A stretch of DNA of 64,000 nt from NCBI GenBank assembly GCA_030153485.1, contig JAGUQX010000011.1, positions 1 through 64,000 on the forward strand. Reading direction: 5' to 3'. Below are positions 9,540-18,083 of this stretch, one piece after another. Origin of the DNA: Oscillospiraceae bacterium. GTDB lineage: Bacteria > Bacillota > Clostridia > Oscillospirales > Ruminococcaceae. Within the stretch, counting starts at the first letter, position 1. The number at the start of each line of letters is the position of its first letter. The notes beneath the pieces were generated by a model that was given only the letters and a program-made list of their open reading frames with translations, ran no database searches and was not told where the DNA came from. The position numbers and the translations under genes were made by a program.

Positions 9540-10568
9540 TTGTAGGTGTTTATTAAAATAAATATTTTCTTCAGGAATAAGAAAAGGTATGACTTGATGA
9601 ATATTATTAGGATTTCCTATCAATTTATTTAAACGTTCTTGATTATGAACTCTAAACACTGAACTAGGAGATGTTAAAGGATTAAACTTTACTTTATTAT
9701 AAGAAAGATTAATAATATAATCTGCATCATTTTCAGAATTGTTATAGATTGTATTTCTAGATACAATTAAATTAAATAAACCCATGTCTGAATAAGGTGT
9801 ATTATCTGTATATGATCCATTTACAACTCCATCTTTATTTATATCTCCTCGCAAAGGGATAATTTTGACTATACGAATTCCATCTTCTATATTATATCCT
9901 GGGATATCTACAGAATAGGTTATTCTATATTTTCCATAAGAGTTTCTGTTATTAACACCTAGTGTTATATCCTCATTTGGAATATATGCAGGAAGAGTTT
10001 TTTCTGAATTAGGAATAATATTATCAGATAACATCGATTCAAATTTTTCAACTTTTCTCGTAATTGTATAGTCTGCTGAAGAGAACCATTCTCCAGTTGG
10101 ATCTAAAATTCTGGCTATTGTATCACGAAAACCTCTATTAATATACATATACATATCAGTTGAAAGTAGTTGTGAATTTCCTATAGATGGTTTAATTTTA
10201 TAGTTAATGGATTTATTTGGAATGCCTATATTAGATAAATCTTCTTCATCTATATTTAAATTTTTTAGATGGTTATCTAAATTGTTATCTAAATTGTTAT
10301 CTAGATAAGATTTATATTGCATATTTTTCATTATAATATCTTTTTCTTTGCTTAGTGTATCGATTATATTTATATCATCGATATTCATATCATGGTTATT
10401 TTTAAGATCTATATCTTGATTATTTTTCGCATCTATATCTTGGGTATTACTCTCTCTATTGTGGATACCATTATCGATTAATTTTATAGGTTGATACACG
10501 CTTAATATTATTATAATAGTAATAATAATATAATAAAATATTTTTCTTTTGCTAAAAAAAAGTTTCAT
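9537..10568 (-). CDS. membrane-anchored surface protein with a dockerin-like calcium loop
   Basis: I do not recognise the family. From the ATG preceded by GGAG the protein is 343 aa: a signal-anchor helix (9-26), an Asn/Asp-rich linker with short imperfect repeats (about 40-110, such as NNQDID/KNNHDM and DNNLDN), then a folded extracytoplasmic part. Residues 241-254 (GDINKDGVVNGSYT) match a type I dockerin calcium-binding loop, and SDMGLFNLIV (260-269) resembles the helix that follows it, with an insertion between them. Only one such repeat is seen, whereas true dockerins have two. A longer upstream reading to 10631 lacks a Shine-Dalgarno. No cohesin gene is present in the window. Confidence 0.65.
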   Translation of the reverse strand: MKLFFSKRKIFYYIIITIIIILSVYQPIKLIDNGIHNRESNTQDIDAKNNQDIDLKNNHDMNIDDINIIDTLSKEKDIIMKNMQYKSYLDNNLDNNLDNHLKNLNIDEEDLSNIGIPNKSINYKIKPSIGNSQLLSTDMYMYINRGFRDTIARILDPTGEWFSSADYTITRKVEKFESMLSDNIIPNSEKTLPAYIPNEDITLGVNNRNSYGKYRITYSVDIPGYNIEDGIRIVKIIPLRGDINKDGVVNGSYTDNTPYSDMGLFNLIVSRNTIYNNSENDADYIINLSYNKVKFNPLTSPSSVFRVHNQERLNKLIGNPNNIHQVIPFLIPEENIYFNKHLQ

Positions 10569-10626
10569 ATTATATATTCGCTCCAATTCGTTTTGTAATA
10601 TTTTGTAATTTAAATATAATAGTATA

Positions 10627-10653
10627 TGCATATTATATTTAATATAATATGCA
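10627..10653. repeat. 12-bp-arm dyad upstream of the dockerin-like gene
   Basis: Perfect arms at 10627-10638 and 10642-10653 around a 3-nt loop, 59 bp before the start of the dockerin-like gene. It may be an operator or a leader hairpin. It is separate from the terminator of the chromate-transporter pair that follows at 10685. Confidence 0.5.
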
Positions 10654-10684
10654 AATTATATTATTATATATAATTTTTGTCAAT

Positions 10685-10723
10685 TAATTATATGTAATAA
10701 TAATATATTATTACATATAATTA
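10685..10723 (-). terminator. palindromic terminator ending on the stop codon of the second chrA-like gene
   Basis: 18-bp perfect arms (10685-10702 and 10706-10723), 3-nt loop. The distal arm ends exactly on the last base of the minus-strand TAA (10721-10723). The stem is A/T-only apart from one G-C pair, with no separate T-run. Confidence 0.7.
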
Positions 10724-11284
10724 CAAAATTTGATATATTATTGTACCTAAAACCCCACACCCTAAAATTATAAAAATTATATTTGGCTTAAATTTTCTTA
10801 AGACAAATAATGATATTATAAATAATATAGATTCCACCCATCTAAAATTTGAGATATCTGCTTGTGATTTTGTTGCGTTAAATAATGCTAATGTTAAAAT
10901 AGATAGTGCAGCAGAAGATATTAAAGCAACAACAGCAGGTCTTAAGGAAGATAGTACAATCTGAACTCCATTTACATTTTTATATTTATAGTAAAAATGA
11001 GATAGAGTTAAACATATAATAAATGAAGGTATTATACATCCAAGAGTACATATTATAGCACCAGGAATTCCAGCTAATCTTATGCCGACAAATGTGGCAG
11101 AATTTATAGATATTGGTCCTGGAGTCATCTCTGCAATAGTTATTAAATCTGTAAATTCTGCTAATGACATAAGCTGATGTATATCAACTATTTGATTTTG
11201 GATAAGAGGTATGGCTGCATATCCACCGCCAACACTAAAAAGTCCAATCTGTAAAAAGCTAAAAAAAAGTTTTAAAATAATCAT
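10721..11284 (-). CDS. chromate transporter family protein, short-chain subunit 2
   Basis: A 187-aa membrane protein with one CHR domain: the N-terminal motif FSVGGGYAAIPLIQNQ, then the EMTPGPISINSATFVGIRLAG signature, and about five hydrophobic helices. Short-chain CHR proteins act as pairs in which two single-domain subunits replace the fused ChrA protein; here the partner ends one base before this ATG. The physiological substrate in anaerobes is uncertain; chromate or sulfate-like oxyanion export is known only for some members. The stop codon lies in a palindrome. Confidence 0.88.
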   Translation of the reverse strand: MIILKLFFSFLQIGLFSVGGGYAAIPLIQNQIVDIHQLMSLAEFTDLITIAEMTPGPISINSATFVGIRLAGIPGAIICTLGCIIPSFIICLTLSHFYYKYKNVNGVQIVLSSLRPAVVALISSAALSILTLALFNATKSQADISNFRWVESILFIISLFVLRKFKPNIIFIILGCGVLGTIIYQIL

Positions 11285-11285
11285 A

Positions 11286-11873
11286 CTATCTATTTCCTTT
11301 TTTAGAATGAATAAATAAATCTATTATACCAATAGATAAACACGCTAATATGATTAATATAGCGCTAATATTAAAAAAATAAGCTAATATAAATGAAATT
11401 ATCATAAGAATTACGTAGATTATTTTTTTTGTAGACAAAACTTTTATTGCTAAATTTATAGCAACATCAACGATTACAGCAGCTACTCCAGCTCGCATAA
11501 CCTGTAATGATATAGCTATTATTTTGTTTTCTCTAAATTGATTATAAAATAAAGATATAATGGATATAATAACCATAGGTGGAATAGCTGTTCCAAGTAT
11601 AGCTATTACAGATCCTAATACTCCTGACATTTTATACCCAAGCATTACAGCTGCATTTATGGGTATTGGTCCTGGAGAAGATTGTGCAATAGCAGTTATA
11701 TCCAACATCTCTTCTTCAGAAAGCCAATTTAAATTGTCTACAAATTTTTTTTTCATTAAGGAAACAATTACAAAACCTCCGCCGAATGTAAAACTACTAA
11801 TTGTAAATGTTGTTTTAAATAGTGTCCATAAAATTTTAAAATTAATAGAATTTTTTTTCTTATTTATTTTCAA
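11286..11873 (-). CDS. chromate transporter family protein, short-chain subunit 1
   Basis: 195 aa, one CHR domain with FTFGGGFVIVSLMKKKFVD near the N-terminus and the AQSSPGPIPINAAVMLGYK signature, followed by hydrophobic helices. It starts with TTG, ten bases after AGGAG, and is followed directly by its paired subunit. The two share the GGG and PGPI.IN motifs but differ elsewhere, as in other split CHR pairs where the subunits insert in opposite topology. No regulator adjoins the pair. Confidence 0.88.
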   Translation of the reverse strand: MKINKKKNSINFKILWTLFKTTFTISSFTFGGGFVIVSLMKKKFVDNLNWLSEEEMLDITAIAQSSPGPIPINAAVMLGYKMSGVLGSVIAILGTAIPPMVIISIISLFYNQFRENKIIAISLQVMRAGVAAVIVDVAINLAIKVLSTKKIIYVILMIISFILAYFFNISAILIILACLSIGIIDLFIHSKKGNR

Positions 11874-11945
11874 AATATTATTCTCCTAACATATGATATA
11901 TTTAGAATAAAATTATATATATATTTATAAATAAATTCAATGTAT

Positions 11946-11992
11946 AAATATATAAAAAAAAGACCTTTAAAAGGTCTTTTTTTTATATATTT
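11946..11992 (-). terminator. 23-bp-arm hairpin terminator entering ptsH
   Basis: Perfect arms (11946-11968 and 11970-11992) around a single central base, with a GACCTTT core and eight-base A and T runs. The distal arm extends 10 nt into the HPr gene, covering the stop and the two preceding codons. It ends the fruK-fruA-ptsH transcript and is symmetric enough to stop plus-strand transcription as well. Confidence 0.9.
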
Positions 11993-12240
11993 TCTTTACA
12001 AAATGATTGTAAAACATTAAGTGCAATATCTTCATCATTTCCATCTATTTCAAATATAATTTCATCACCCTGTTTACATCCAAGTGACATAACTGCAAAA
12101 ATTCTTTTAGCATCTCCTGATTTCTCTTGTTTTTTTATAGTTATAGCAGATTTAAATTCACCCGCTTTTTTAACTAATATCCCAGCTGGTCTTGCATGTA
12201 TTCCCGAAGGGTCTGTTATAGTGTAAGAAAAAGTTTTCAT
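11983..12240 (-). CDS. ptsH: HPr-family phosphocarrier protein without Ser46
   Basis: 85 aa. HPr carries phosphate from enzyme I to the EIIA domains of the PTS. The phosphorylatable His15 is in GIHARPAG. At position 46, where Gram-positive HPr has the serine phosphorylated by HPr kinase for catabolite repression, this protein has Arg (DAKR46 in place of NLKS46), so that regulatory switch should be missing. It is the last gene of a fructose operon, 19 bp after fruA, so it may be the dedicated HPr of that system. Enzyme I is not in the window. Confidence 0.93.
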   Translation of the reverse strand: MKTFSYTITDPSGIHARPAGILVKKAGEFKSAITIKKQEKSGDAKRIFAVMSLGCKQGDEIIFEIDGNDEDIALNVLQSFCKENI

Positions 12241-12259
12241 TATTTTATCTCCTTATATT

Positions 12260-14143
12260 TTAAATATTATTTTTGCTTTGAATAGGTTTTTTTAATATTG
12301 CAAGTATAATCATCCCAACAATAGAACCAGTTATAAGAGCAACTATATATCCTAATGTATTTCCTACAACTGGAAAAACAAATATACCTCCGTGGGGAGC
12401 TCTAAGAGTTGAGTTGAAAGCCATTGATAAAGCTCCCGCAGTTGCAGATCCGATAATACATGAAGGTATAACTCTTAATGGATCAGCAGCGGCAAAAGGT
12501 ATAGCACCTTCCGTTATAAATGATAAACCCATAATATAATTAGTTAAACCTGATTGTCTTTCTCTTTTTGTAAATCTATTTTTAAAGAATGTAGAACAAA
12601 GAGCTATAGATAGAGGGGGAACCATTCCACCAACCATTACAGCTGCCATAATATCAAATTGTCCACTTGCAATAGAAGCTGTACCAAATACATATGCCGC
12701 CTTGTTTAATGGACCACCCATATCAAACGCCATCATTCCACCAAGTACAATTCCTAAAAGAATTTTGCTTGTTGACCCCATCGAGTTTAATAAATTTGTT
12801 AAAGAATCATTTATATATGCAACAGGAGGATTTATTATAAATGTGATTATACAGCCTATTAATAGAATTCCAAAAAGTGGATATAATAGCACTGGTTTTA
12901 TACCTTCTAGTGTTTTTGGTAATAAATCAAATAATTTTTTTAGAGCAAGAACAATATAACCCGCTATAAATCCAGCTAATAAAGCGCCTAAAAATCCTGA
13001 TCCACCAGAATTTGCCAACATACCTCCAACAAATCCAACAGCAAGGGCAGGGCGATCTCCAATGCTCATTGCTATATATCCCGCAAGAATAGGAAGCATA
13101 AATCCAAACGCTGTATCTCCAATAGTTTTTAAAAGGGAAGCAAAATAAGTGTTTTTGCCAAAATTACTAGGATCTATAGAATAATCGTCGAATAAAAAAG
13201 CCATTGCAATAAGAATACCGCCACCTATAACAAAAGGAAGCATATGAGAAACACCATTCATTAGATGTTTGTATATTTTTCTTATAGCGGATTCTTTTTC
13301 ATCTTGAGTATCTTCATATGGAGTAGAGTCAGAATATATAGGAACATTTTCATTTAAAGCTCTATTTATTAATTCATCTGCCTTATGTATACCATTTGCA
13401 ACTTTAGTTTGGATAAGTTTTTTTCCATTAAATCTATTCATTTCAACTTTTTTGTCCGCAGCAATGATTATACAATCTGCTTGTTGTATTTCTTTTTTTG
13501 TCAAACCATTTTTTATTCCACCAGATCCATTAGTTTCAACTTTTATCGTTGTTCCTTGTTTTTTTGCTGCGTTTTCTAAACTTTCTGCAGCCATAAAAGT
13601 ATGTGCTATACCTGTTGGACAAGCTGTTACAGCAAGAATTTTGTATGATGTTTCAATCTTAGTGTCTTCTTTCTTGTCATCAAATTTTTCTGTTTCCATA
13701 TTATCAATTAGTTTTAAAAAATCTTTTTTTGATTCTGAATTTATAAGTTTTTCCTTAAAAACTTCATCCATAAGAAGTACAGAAAGTCTACTTAGAACAT
13801 CTAGATGAAGATTATTTCCTGATTCTGGAACTGCAATCATGAAAAAAAGTTTTGCAGGCAATCCATCTAATGAATCAAAATCAACACCATCTTTAATAAC
13901 CATAGAAGCAAGAGCAGGTTTTGATACAGAAGAAGTTTTTGCGTGTGGAATAGCAATATTTTCACCTATACCTGTTGTGCCTTGTTTTTCCCGAGCTAAT
14001 ATAGCTATTTTATATTCTGATTTATTTAGCAAAACTCCAGTTGTATCTACTAAGTCTATAAGTGTATCGATTGCGTCCATTTTATTTTTAACCGATTTGT
14101 TAAGAGATATACTAGATTCTTTTAATAAGTCTGTGATACGCAT
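12260..14143 (-). CDS. fruA: PTS fructose transporter, EIIABC fusion
   Basis: 627 aa importing fructose and delivering fructose-1-phosphate. Domains in order: EIIA (1-145) with phospho-His67 in IAIPHAK; EIIB (about 168-265) with phospho-Cys175 in TACPTGIAHTFMAAE; EIIC (about 290-620) with multiple membrane helices and the conserved PHGGIFVFP near the end. A spacer of charged residues joins A to B. It lies between fruK and ptsH, so uptake, the second phosphorylation and the phosphate carrier are made together. Start ATG after AGGAGG. Confidence 0.96.
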   Translation of the reverse strand: MRITDLLKESSISLNKSVKNKMDAIDTLIDLVDTTGVLLNKSEYKIAILAREKQGTTGIGENIAIPHAKTSSVSKPALASMVIKDGVDFDSLDGLPAKLFFMIAVPESGNNLHLDVLSRLSVLLMDEVFKEKLINSESKKDFLKLIDNMETEKFDDKKEDTKIETSYKILAVTACPTGIAHTFMAAESLENAAKKQGTTIKVETNGSGGIKNGLTKKEIQQADCIIIAADKKVEMNRFNGKKLIQTKVANGIHKADELINRALNENVPIYSDSTPYEDTQDEKESAIRKIYKHLMNGVSHMLPFVIGGGILIAMAFLFDDYSIDPSNFGKNTYFASLLKTIGDTAFGFMLPILAGYIAMSIGDRPALAVGFVGGMLANSGGSGFLGALLAGFIAGYIVLALKKLFDLLPKTLEGIKPVLLYPLFGILLIGCIITFIINPPVAYINDSLTNLLNSMGSTSKILLGIVLGGMMAFDMGGPLNKAAYVFGTASIASGQFDIMAAVMVGGMVPPLSIALCSTFFKNRFTKRERQSGLTNYIMGLSFITEGAIPFAAADPLRVIPSCIIGSATAGALSMAFNSTLRAPHGGIFVFPVVGNTLGYIVALITGSIVGMIILAILKKPIQSKNNI

Positions 14144-14157
14144 GACAACCTCCTAAT

Positions 14158-15060
14158 TTATAATTTTTTATACATAGAATATATATCATTTTTTGTTGCT
14201 AGATATTGTGTAAATGCTGTTGCAGTTCCAGCAGATATTCCGAATTTCAGAGCATCTTCTAGATTTTTATATTTTAAATATCCATATATGAAACCAGCAA
14301 CCATAGAATCACCTGCACCTACAGAGTTTACTAAATTTCCTTTAGGTGCAGAAGATTTATAGACATTTTGATTTTGGTCTATGAGTATAGCCCCATCTTT
14401 AGCAAGGGATATTAAAACATTTTGTGCTCCCATTAATTGAAGTTTTTTTGCATTTAAGATAAGTTGTTCTTCGGATATTATCTTTGTTTTAAATATTTCT
14501 TCTAATTCATGGTTATTTGGTTTAATTAAAAAAGGTTTATATTTTAATGTATTTAAAATTAATTCACCAGTTGCATCAACAACAAATTTTATTTTTTTAT
14601 TTTCTAGTGTTGATATTATTGTTTCGTATGTGTTTTTTGGCAAAGATGATGGAATACTACCAGCTAAAACAAGAATATCATCTTCTTTTAATAATTTTAT
14701 TTTATCTATAAGTTTGTTTATATCTTCTTGAGATATTATTGGTCCGTTTCCATTAATTTCTGTTTCTGTTTCTGATTTTAGTTTAACATTTATACGAGAA
14801 ATACCATCTTTTAATTTAATAAAATCTGTTTTCATTCCTTCTTTAAATAGAGTTTTTTCTATATATTCACCCGTAAATCCAGATATAAAACCTAAAGCGG
14901 TTGTTTCTAATTTTAAATTTGTTAGAACAGAAGATACATTTATACCTTTTCCGCCACAGTTTACATATTCTGATGAAGCTCTATTAATAGAATTATTTGA
15001 AAATGATTCTAAATTCATTATATAATCAATAGATGGATTAAATGTAATAGTATATATCAT
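14158..15060 (-). CDS. fruK: 1-phosphofructokinase
   Basis: Phosphorylates the fructose-1-phosphate delivered by FruA to fructose-1,6-bisphosphate. The 300-aa protein is a PfkB-family kinase: the N-terminal signature GGKGINVSSVL and the catalytic loop GAGDSMVAGF, with the base Asp251. It is the first gene of the operon; a FruR/DeoR repressor gene, usual at this place, is absent. GGAG lies 12 bases before the ATG. The upstream promoter contains a dyad that could be its operator. Confidence 0.95.
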   Translation of the reverse strand: MIYTITFNPSIDYIMNLESFSNNSINRASSEYVNCGGKGINVSSVLTNLKLETTALGFISGFTGEYIEKTLFKEGMKTDFIKLKDGISRINVKLKSETETEINGNGPIISQEDINKLIDKIKLLKEDDILVLAGSIPSSLPKNTYETIISTLENKKIKFVVDATGELILNTLKYKPFLIKPNNHELEEIFKTKIISEEQLILNAKKLQLMGAQNVLISLAKDGAILIDQNQNVYKSSAPKGNLVNSVGAGDSMVAGFIYGYLKYKNLEDALKFGISAGTATAFTQYLATKNDIYSMYKKL

Positions 15061-15163
15061 TATTTATTACTCTCCAATATTTTAGTATATAAGTAATTAA
15101 GCTTTAGAAAAATCTAATATATTATGTCAAATTTCTTGATTGTATAAATATTTCATATCTTAC

Positions 15164-15192
15164 ATAATATCATTATGAAAAATGATAGTCAA
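15164..15192 (-). promoter_or_regulatory. promoter of the fruK-fruA-ptsH operon with an internal dyad
   Basis: On the minus strand there is TTGACT (15192-15187), a 17-bp spacer and TATTAT (15169-15164), about 105 bp before fruK. The spacer contains ATCATT-N6-AATGAT (15169-15186), a 6-bp-arm dyad placed where a repressor would block RNA polymerase. Assignment to a fructose-responsive regulator is inference. The rest of 15061-15341 is A/T-rich with no other gene. Confidence 0.6.
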
Positions 15193-15281
15193 TTAAAAGA
15201 ATTATATAATTGTTAATATAATCACAAAATTACTAATATTATTTGTATTATTATGTTCAATATCAAGCCTAATAAATAATT

Positions 15282-15311
15282 TAGACTAACTTTTATTATT
15301 TGTGATATAAT
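15282..15311 (+). promoter_or_regulatory. promoter candidate for the MATE gene
   Basis: TATAAT at 15306-15311 preceded 18 bp upstream by a weak -35 (TAGACT, 15282-15287). It lies 30 bp before the ATG, giving a short leader. The -10 is a full consensus match; the -35 matches at four of six bases. Confidence 0.5.
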
Positions 15312-15341
15312 GATAAAAAACAAAAATTGGGTGATATATTT

Positions 15342-16685
15342 ATGAAAAAAATAGTAGATAAAAGTTTTTGGCCATTGTTAGTTAGTATAGCTGTTCCTAT
15401 GTCATTACAAAATTTGTTGTCACTTATGATTAGTATGATTGATACTATTATGTTAGGCAGAGTTGGAGAAATAGAAATTGCTTCTGCCAATTTAGCAAAC
15501 CAAACCTTTTTTATCTTCACACTTGCTGTATTCGGTCTTTCTGGAGGAGGACTTGTTTTATGTTCACAGTATTTAGGAAAAAAAGATTTAAATTCTTTTG
15601 TAAGTGTTATTTCTATAACTATAAAAATAGCTTTATTAATAGCAATTGTTTTAAATATAGTTGTTTTCTTATTTCCAGAAAATGTTATGGCTATCTATAC
15701 AAATGATGAATCTATAATATATGTTGGAAGCAAGTACCTAAAAATCATAAGTTTTTCTTATGGATTTTACGGAGTTTCTGTAATACTTTTGAATGCATTA
15801 GTTAGTATTTCAGTTATAAAAATTTCTATAATAACTAATATTTTATCTTTAATAATAAATTTTGTTTTAAACTGGATTTTTATATTTGGAAATTTTGGAT
15901 TTCCAGCAATGGGGATAGAAGGAGCGGCTTTATCAACGCTATTTTGTAGAATTATAGAGTTTAGTATTGTTGTCTTTTATATTGTTTTTATAGATAAAAA
16001 ATTGATAATTAAAATGTCGCATATATTTAAAATTAATTTTGAAATATTAAAAAAATTTATTAAATATAGTGTTCCCGTGGTTTTTAATGAGCTTGTTTGG
16101 GCTATAGGTATTTCATATCATTCTATGGTTTTTGGAAGAATGGGTTCAGAAATTGTTTCTGCAAATGCAATTTCTTTAATTATTCAACAATTTTCAACTG
16201 TTATCATATTTGGTATATCTAGTGCGACTGCTGTTGTTATTGGAAGAAGCGTTGGAGAAGGGGATTTAGATAAAGTTAAATATCGAGTTAAAAAAATATT
16301 AAAAGTTGCTATTGGTCTGGGAGTATTATCGACAATTGGTATTCTGATTGTTAGAAATGTCTTTGTTGATTTTTATAATGTTAGTGAACATACTAAAAAT
16401 ATAGCTAGACAACTTATATTAGCGGCAGCTGTTATAGCTTTTTTACAGTCTTTGACAGATGTTTTTTTAATTGGTGTTTTACGAGGTGGAGGAGATACAA
16501 AATTTGCACTTGGGCTAGAATTTATAACTATATGGTGCATAGCTTTACCATTATGTACAATAGGTGCTTTTGTTTTTAAATTTCCAGCACCTATTGTATA
16601 TCTACTTATGAAGATTGATGAGCCGATAAAAGTTATTGTTTGTTTAATTAGAACTAGAGGTAAAAAATGGATAAAAAATATTTAG
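15342..16685 (+). CDS. MATE family efflux transporter
   Basis: A 447-aa integral membrane protein with about 12 predicted helices and the internal two-fold repeat of MATE/NorM/DinF drug:cation antiporters; typical stretches are PMSLQNLLSLMISMIDTIMLG in the first helix pair and DVFLIGVLRGGGDTKFALG in the second half. It would export cationic compounds using a sodium or proton gradient; the substrate is unknown. An upstream in-frame TTG at 15327 is possible, but the ATG fits better with the GGGTG eight bases before it. A hairpin terminator follows. Confidence 0.92.
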   Translation: MKKIVDKSFWPLLVSIAVPMSLQNLLSLMISMIDTIMLGRVGEIEIASANLANQTFFIFTLAVFGLSGGGLVLCSQYLGKKDLNSFVSVISITIKIALLIAIVLNIVVFLFPENVMAIYTNDESIIYVGSKYLKIISFSYGFYGVSVILLNALVSISVIKISIITNILSLIINFVLNWIFIFGNFGFPAMGIEGAALSTLFCRIIEFSIVVFYIVFIDKKLIIKMSHIFKINFEILKKFIKYSVPVVFNELVWAIGISYHSMVFGRMGSEIVSANAISLIIQQFSTVIIFGISSATAVVIGRSVGEGDLDKVKYRVKKILKVAIGLGVLSTIGILIVRNVFVDFYNVSEHTKNIARQLILAAAVIAFLQSLTDVFLIGVLRGGGDTKFALGLEFITIWCIALPLCTIGAFVFKFPAPIVYLLMKIDEPIKVIVCLIRTRGKKWIKNI

Positions 16686-16695
16686 AATATACTTA

Positions 16696-16724
16696 TTGCA
16701 TTGTATTTTAATTTGTCTTATAAT
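16696..16724 (+). promoter_or_regulatory. promoter candidate just before a terminator
   Basis: TTGCAT (16696-16701), a 17-bp spacer and a perfect TATAAT (16719-16724). Transcription would start near 16731, only about 18 nt before a strong hairpin. It could give a roughly 60-nt RNA or a leader for the gene at 16839. Confidence 0.5.
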
Positions 16725-16748
16725 ATAAACATTGTGTACCTAAATTTT

Positions 16749-16785
16749 AAAATATAAACCTTGATTTATTCAAGGTTTATATTTT
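16749..16785 (+). terminator. hairpin terminator after the MATE gene
   Basis: 16-bp perfect arms (16749-16764 and 16770-16785), a 5-nt loop and a T-rich distal arm. The left arm's ATAAACC can also pair with a second GGTTTAT at 16820-16826, immediately before the AAGGAG of the next gene, so an attenuator-like alternative fold is possible. Confidence 0.8.
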
Positions 16786-16838
16786 GCTTATACATTCGAC
16801 AAATTTCTACATAAAACGCGGTTTATAAGGAGCTTTAA

Positions 16839-18080
16839 ATGAATAAAGATAATAGAGATGAATTGAAAATAATAAAAATAGATGATAAGCCTTCGAACAA
16901 TTTAGATAATAAAGTTAAATCTTTAAAAGAAAATGATTTAAAAGAAAATAAAAAAATGTTATTAATTATATTATCAGTTATTATTATTATTTTTTTATTA
17001 ATCATTTTTAGCATAGATAATGATAATTTATCTGTTTTTTATGGAGATTATGATTCTGAATATGGTATGGTTGATAAGAAAGACTCTAAAAATAACTCCT
17101 CTACTACAAAAACCACTTTGAAAAATTCTGTTAAAAAATCGTTATCTTCTTCTAAGGCTAAAAGTACAACATCTAATAATTCTTCTAATAATAATTCGCA
17201 AATTGGTGATTTAGAAGGAAATAATTCTAGTTATGAAGAGGATATATTTGATGATAATTTTGATAATTCCACATCTAGCCTTCCTGATGATTTACAGAGG
17301 CCCGATCCTCCTGAATATCCAAATATAGAAGATGATGAAGTAGATTTAGGTGATATAGCAAATAATAATAATTTTTTAATAAATAAAATATTATTAGATT
17401 ATGGTGTTAGTATAAAAGTTAATAATAAAATAGATAAATATTTTGATAAATATTTATTAATAAAGTATTTAGATGATAAAAAAATCAATCAAATGCTAAT
17501 AGAAATAGATAGAGAATTTTCTAAATATCCTAAAAACTTCTTTAAAGAGTTCAAAATCAGGGGGTCGTTAAAACATCTAAATTTAGTTTTAATAGATAAA
17601 ATTGATTATGTATCTTTAGAAAATAATAGACCTGCTGTTGGTATTGTTGATATAGATTATAATGATCAAATATCAATTATATATAGATATGTGGGAGGAA
17701 ATTTTAATAAGAATATACATTACTACATGATGTATGTAATAGATTATTATCTTAATATGAACCACAATCTTCAAGAAGTTTATAATAATTTTATAAGTTT
17801 AAATCCTATAAATTTTAATTATGGAAATATAAATTCTTCACTATCATATAAAAATAATAAAAAAGGTTCTTTTTTATCTGATTTTTCTCAGCAGAATGAT
17901 TTTTTTGATAGGGCTTCTATATTTTCTGTAATGATGACGGATACTAGACAGCAAGATTATTTTAATAGAGGACAAAATATTAGAAAAAAATTAGATTCTA
18001 TTATTTTTACTATATCTAAATTTTTTTCATCTGCTAATGGATTCAACGATGTAAATAGCTGGAATAATAAATTAAATTAA
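16839..18080 (+). CDS. membrane-anchored protein resembling a zinc metallopeptidase with lost catalytic residues
   Basis: 413 aa. A cytoplasmic head of about 38 residues, one transmembrane helix (about 39-60), a Ser/Asn/Asp-rich linker (about 70-175), then an extracytoplasmic domain. That domain follows the layout of secreted putative zinc-binding metallopeptidases, as I recall it: a helix normally written HExxH, then an LNP..F.YG strand, then a G.(V/L)S.(Y/F)S segment and EDRAE. Here the corresponding stretches read IHYYMMYVIDYYL, LNPINFNYG, GSFLSDFS and FDRASIF, so the Glu base, the second His ligand and the third ligand all seem replaced. I infer a non-enzymatic, perhaps ligand-binding, homologue. 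Start ATG after AAGGAG. Confidence 0.6.
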   Translation: MNKDNRDELKIIKIDDKPSNNLDNKVKSLKENDLKENKKMLLIILSVIIIIFLLIIFSIDNDNLSVFYGDYDSEYGMVDKKDSKNNSSTTKTTLKNSVKKSLSSSKAKSTTSNNSSNNNSQIGDLEGNNSSYEEDIFDDNFDNSTSSLPDDLQRPDPPEYPNIEDDEVDLGDIANNNNFLINKILLDYGVSIKVNNKIDKYFDKYLLIKYLDDKKINQMLIEIDREFSKYPKNFFKEFKIRGSLKHLNLVLIDKIDYVSLENNRPAVGIVDIDYNDQISIIYRYVGGNFNKNIHYYMMYVIDYYLNMNHNLQEVYNNFISLNPINFNYGNINSSLSYKNNKKGSFLSDFSQQNDFFDRASIFSVMMTDTRQQDYFNRGQNIRKKLDSIIFTISKFFSSANGFNDVNSWNNKLN

Positions 18081-18083
18081 AGT

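Noticed and set aside
10569..10631. Longer N-terminus of the dockerin-like protein
   Set aside because: The start codon would lie inside a dyad with no ribosome site, and the signal-anchor helix follows directly from the downstream ATG.
13385..14156. Open frames on the plus strand across fruA
   Set aside because: They overlap a complete EIIABC protein with all motifs and lack ribosome sites; they are shadows of the coding strand.
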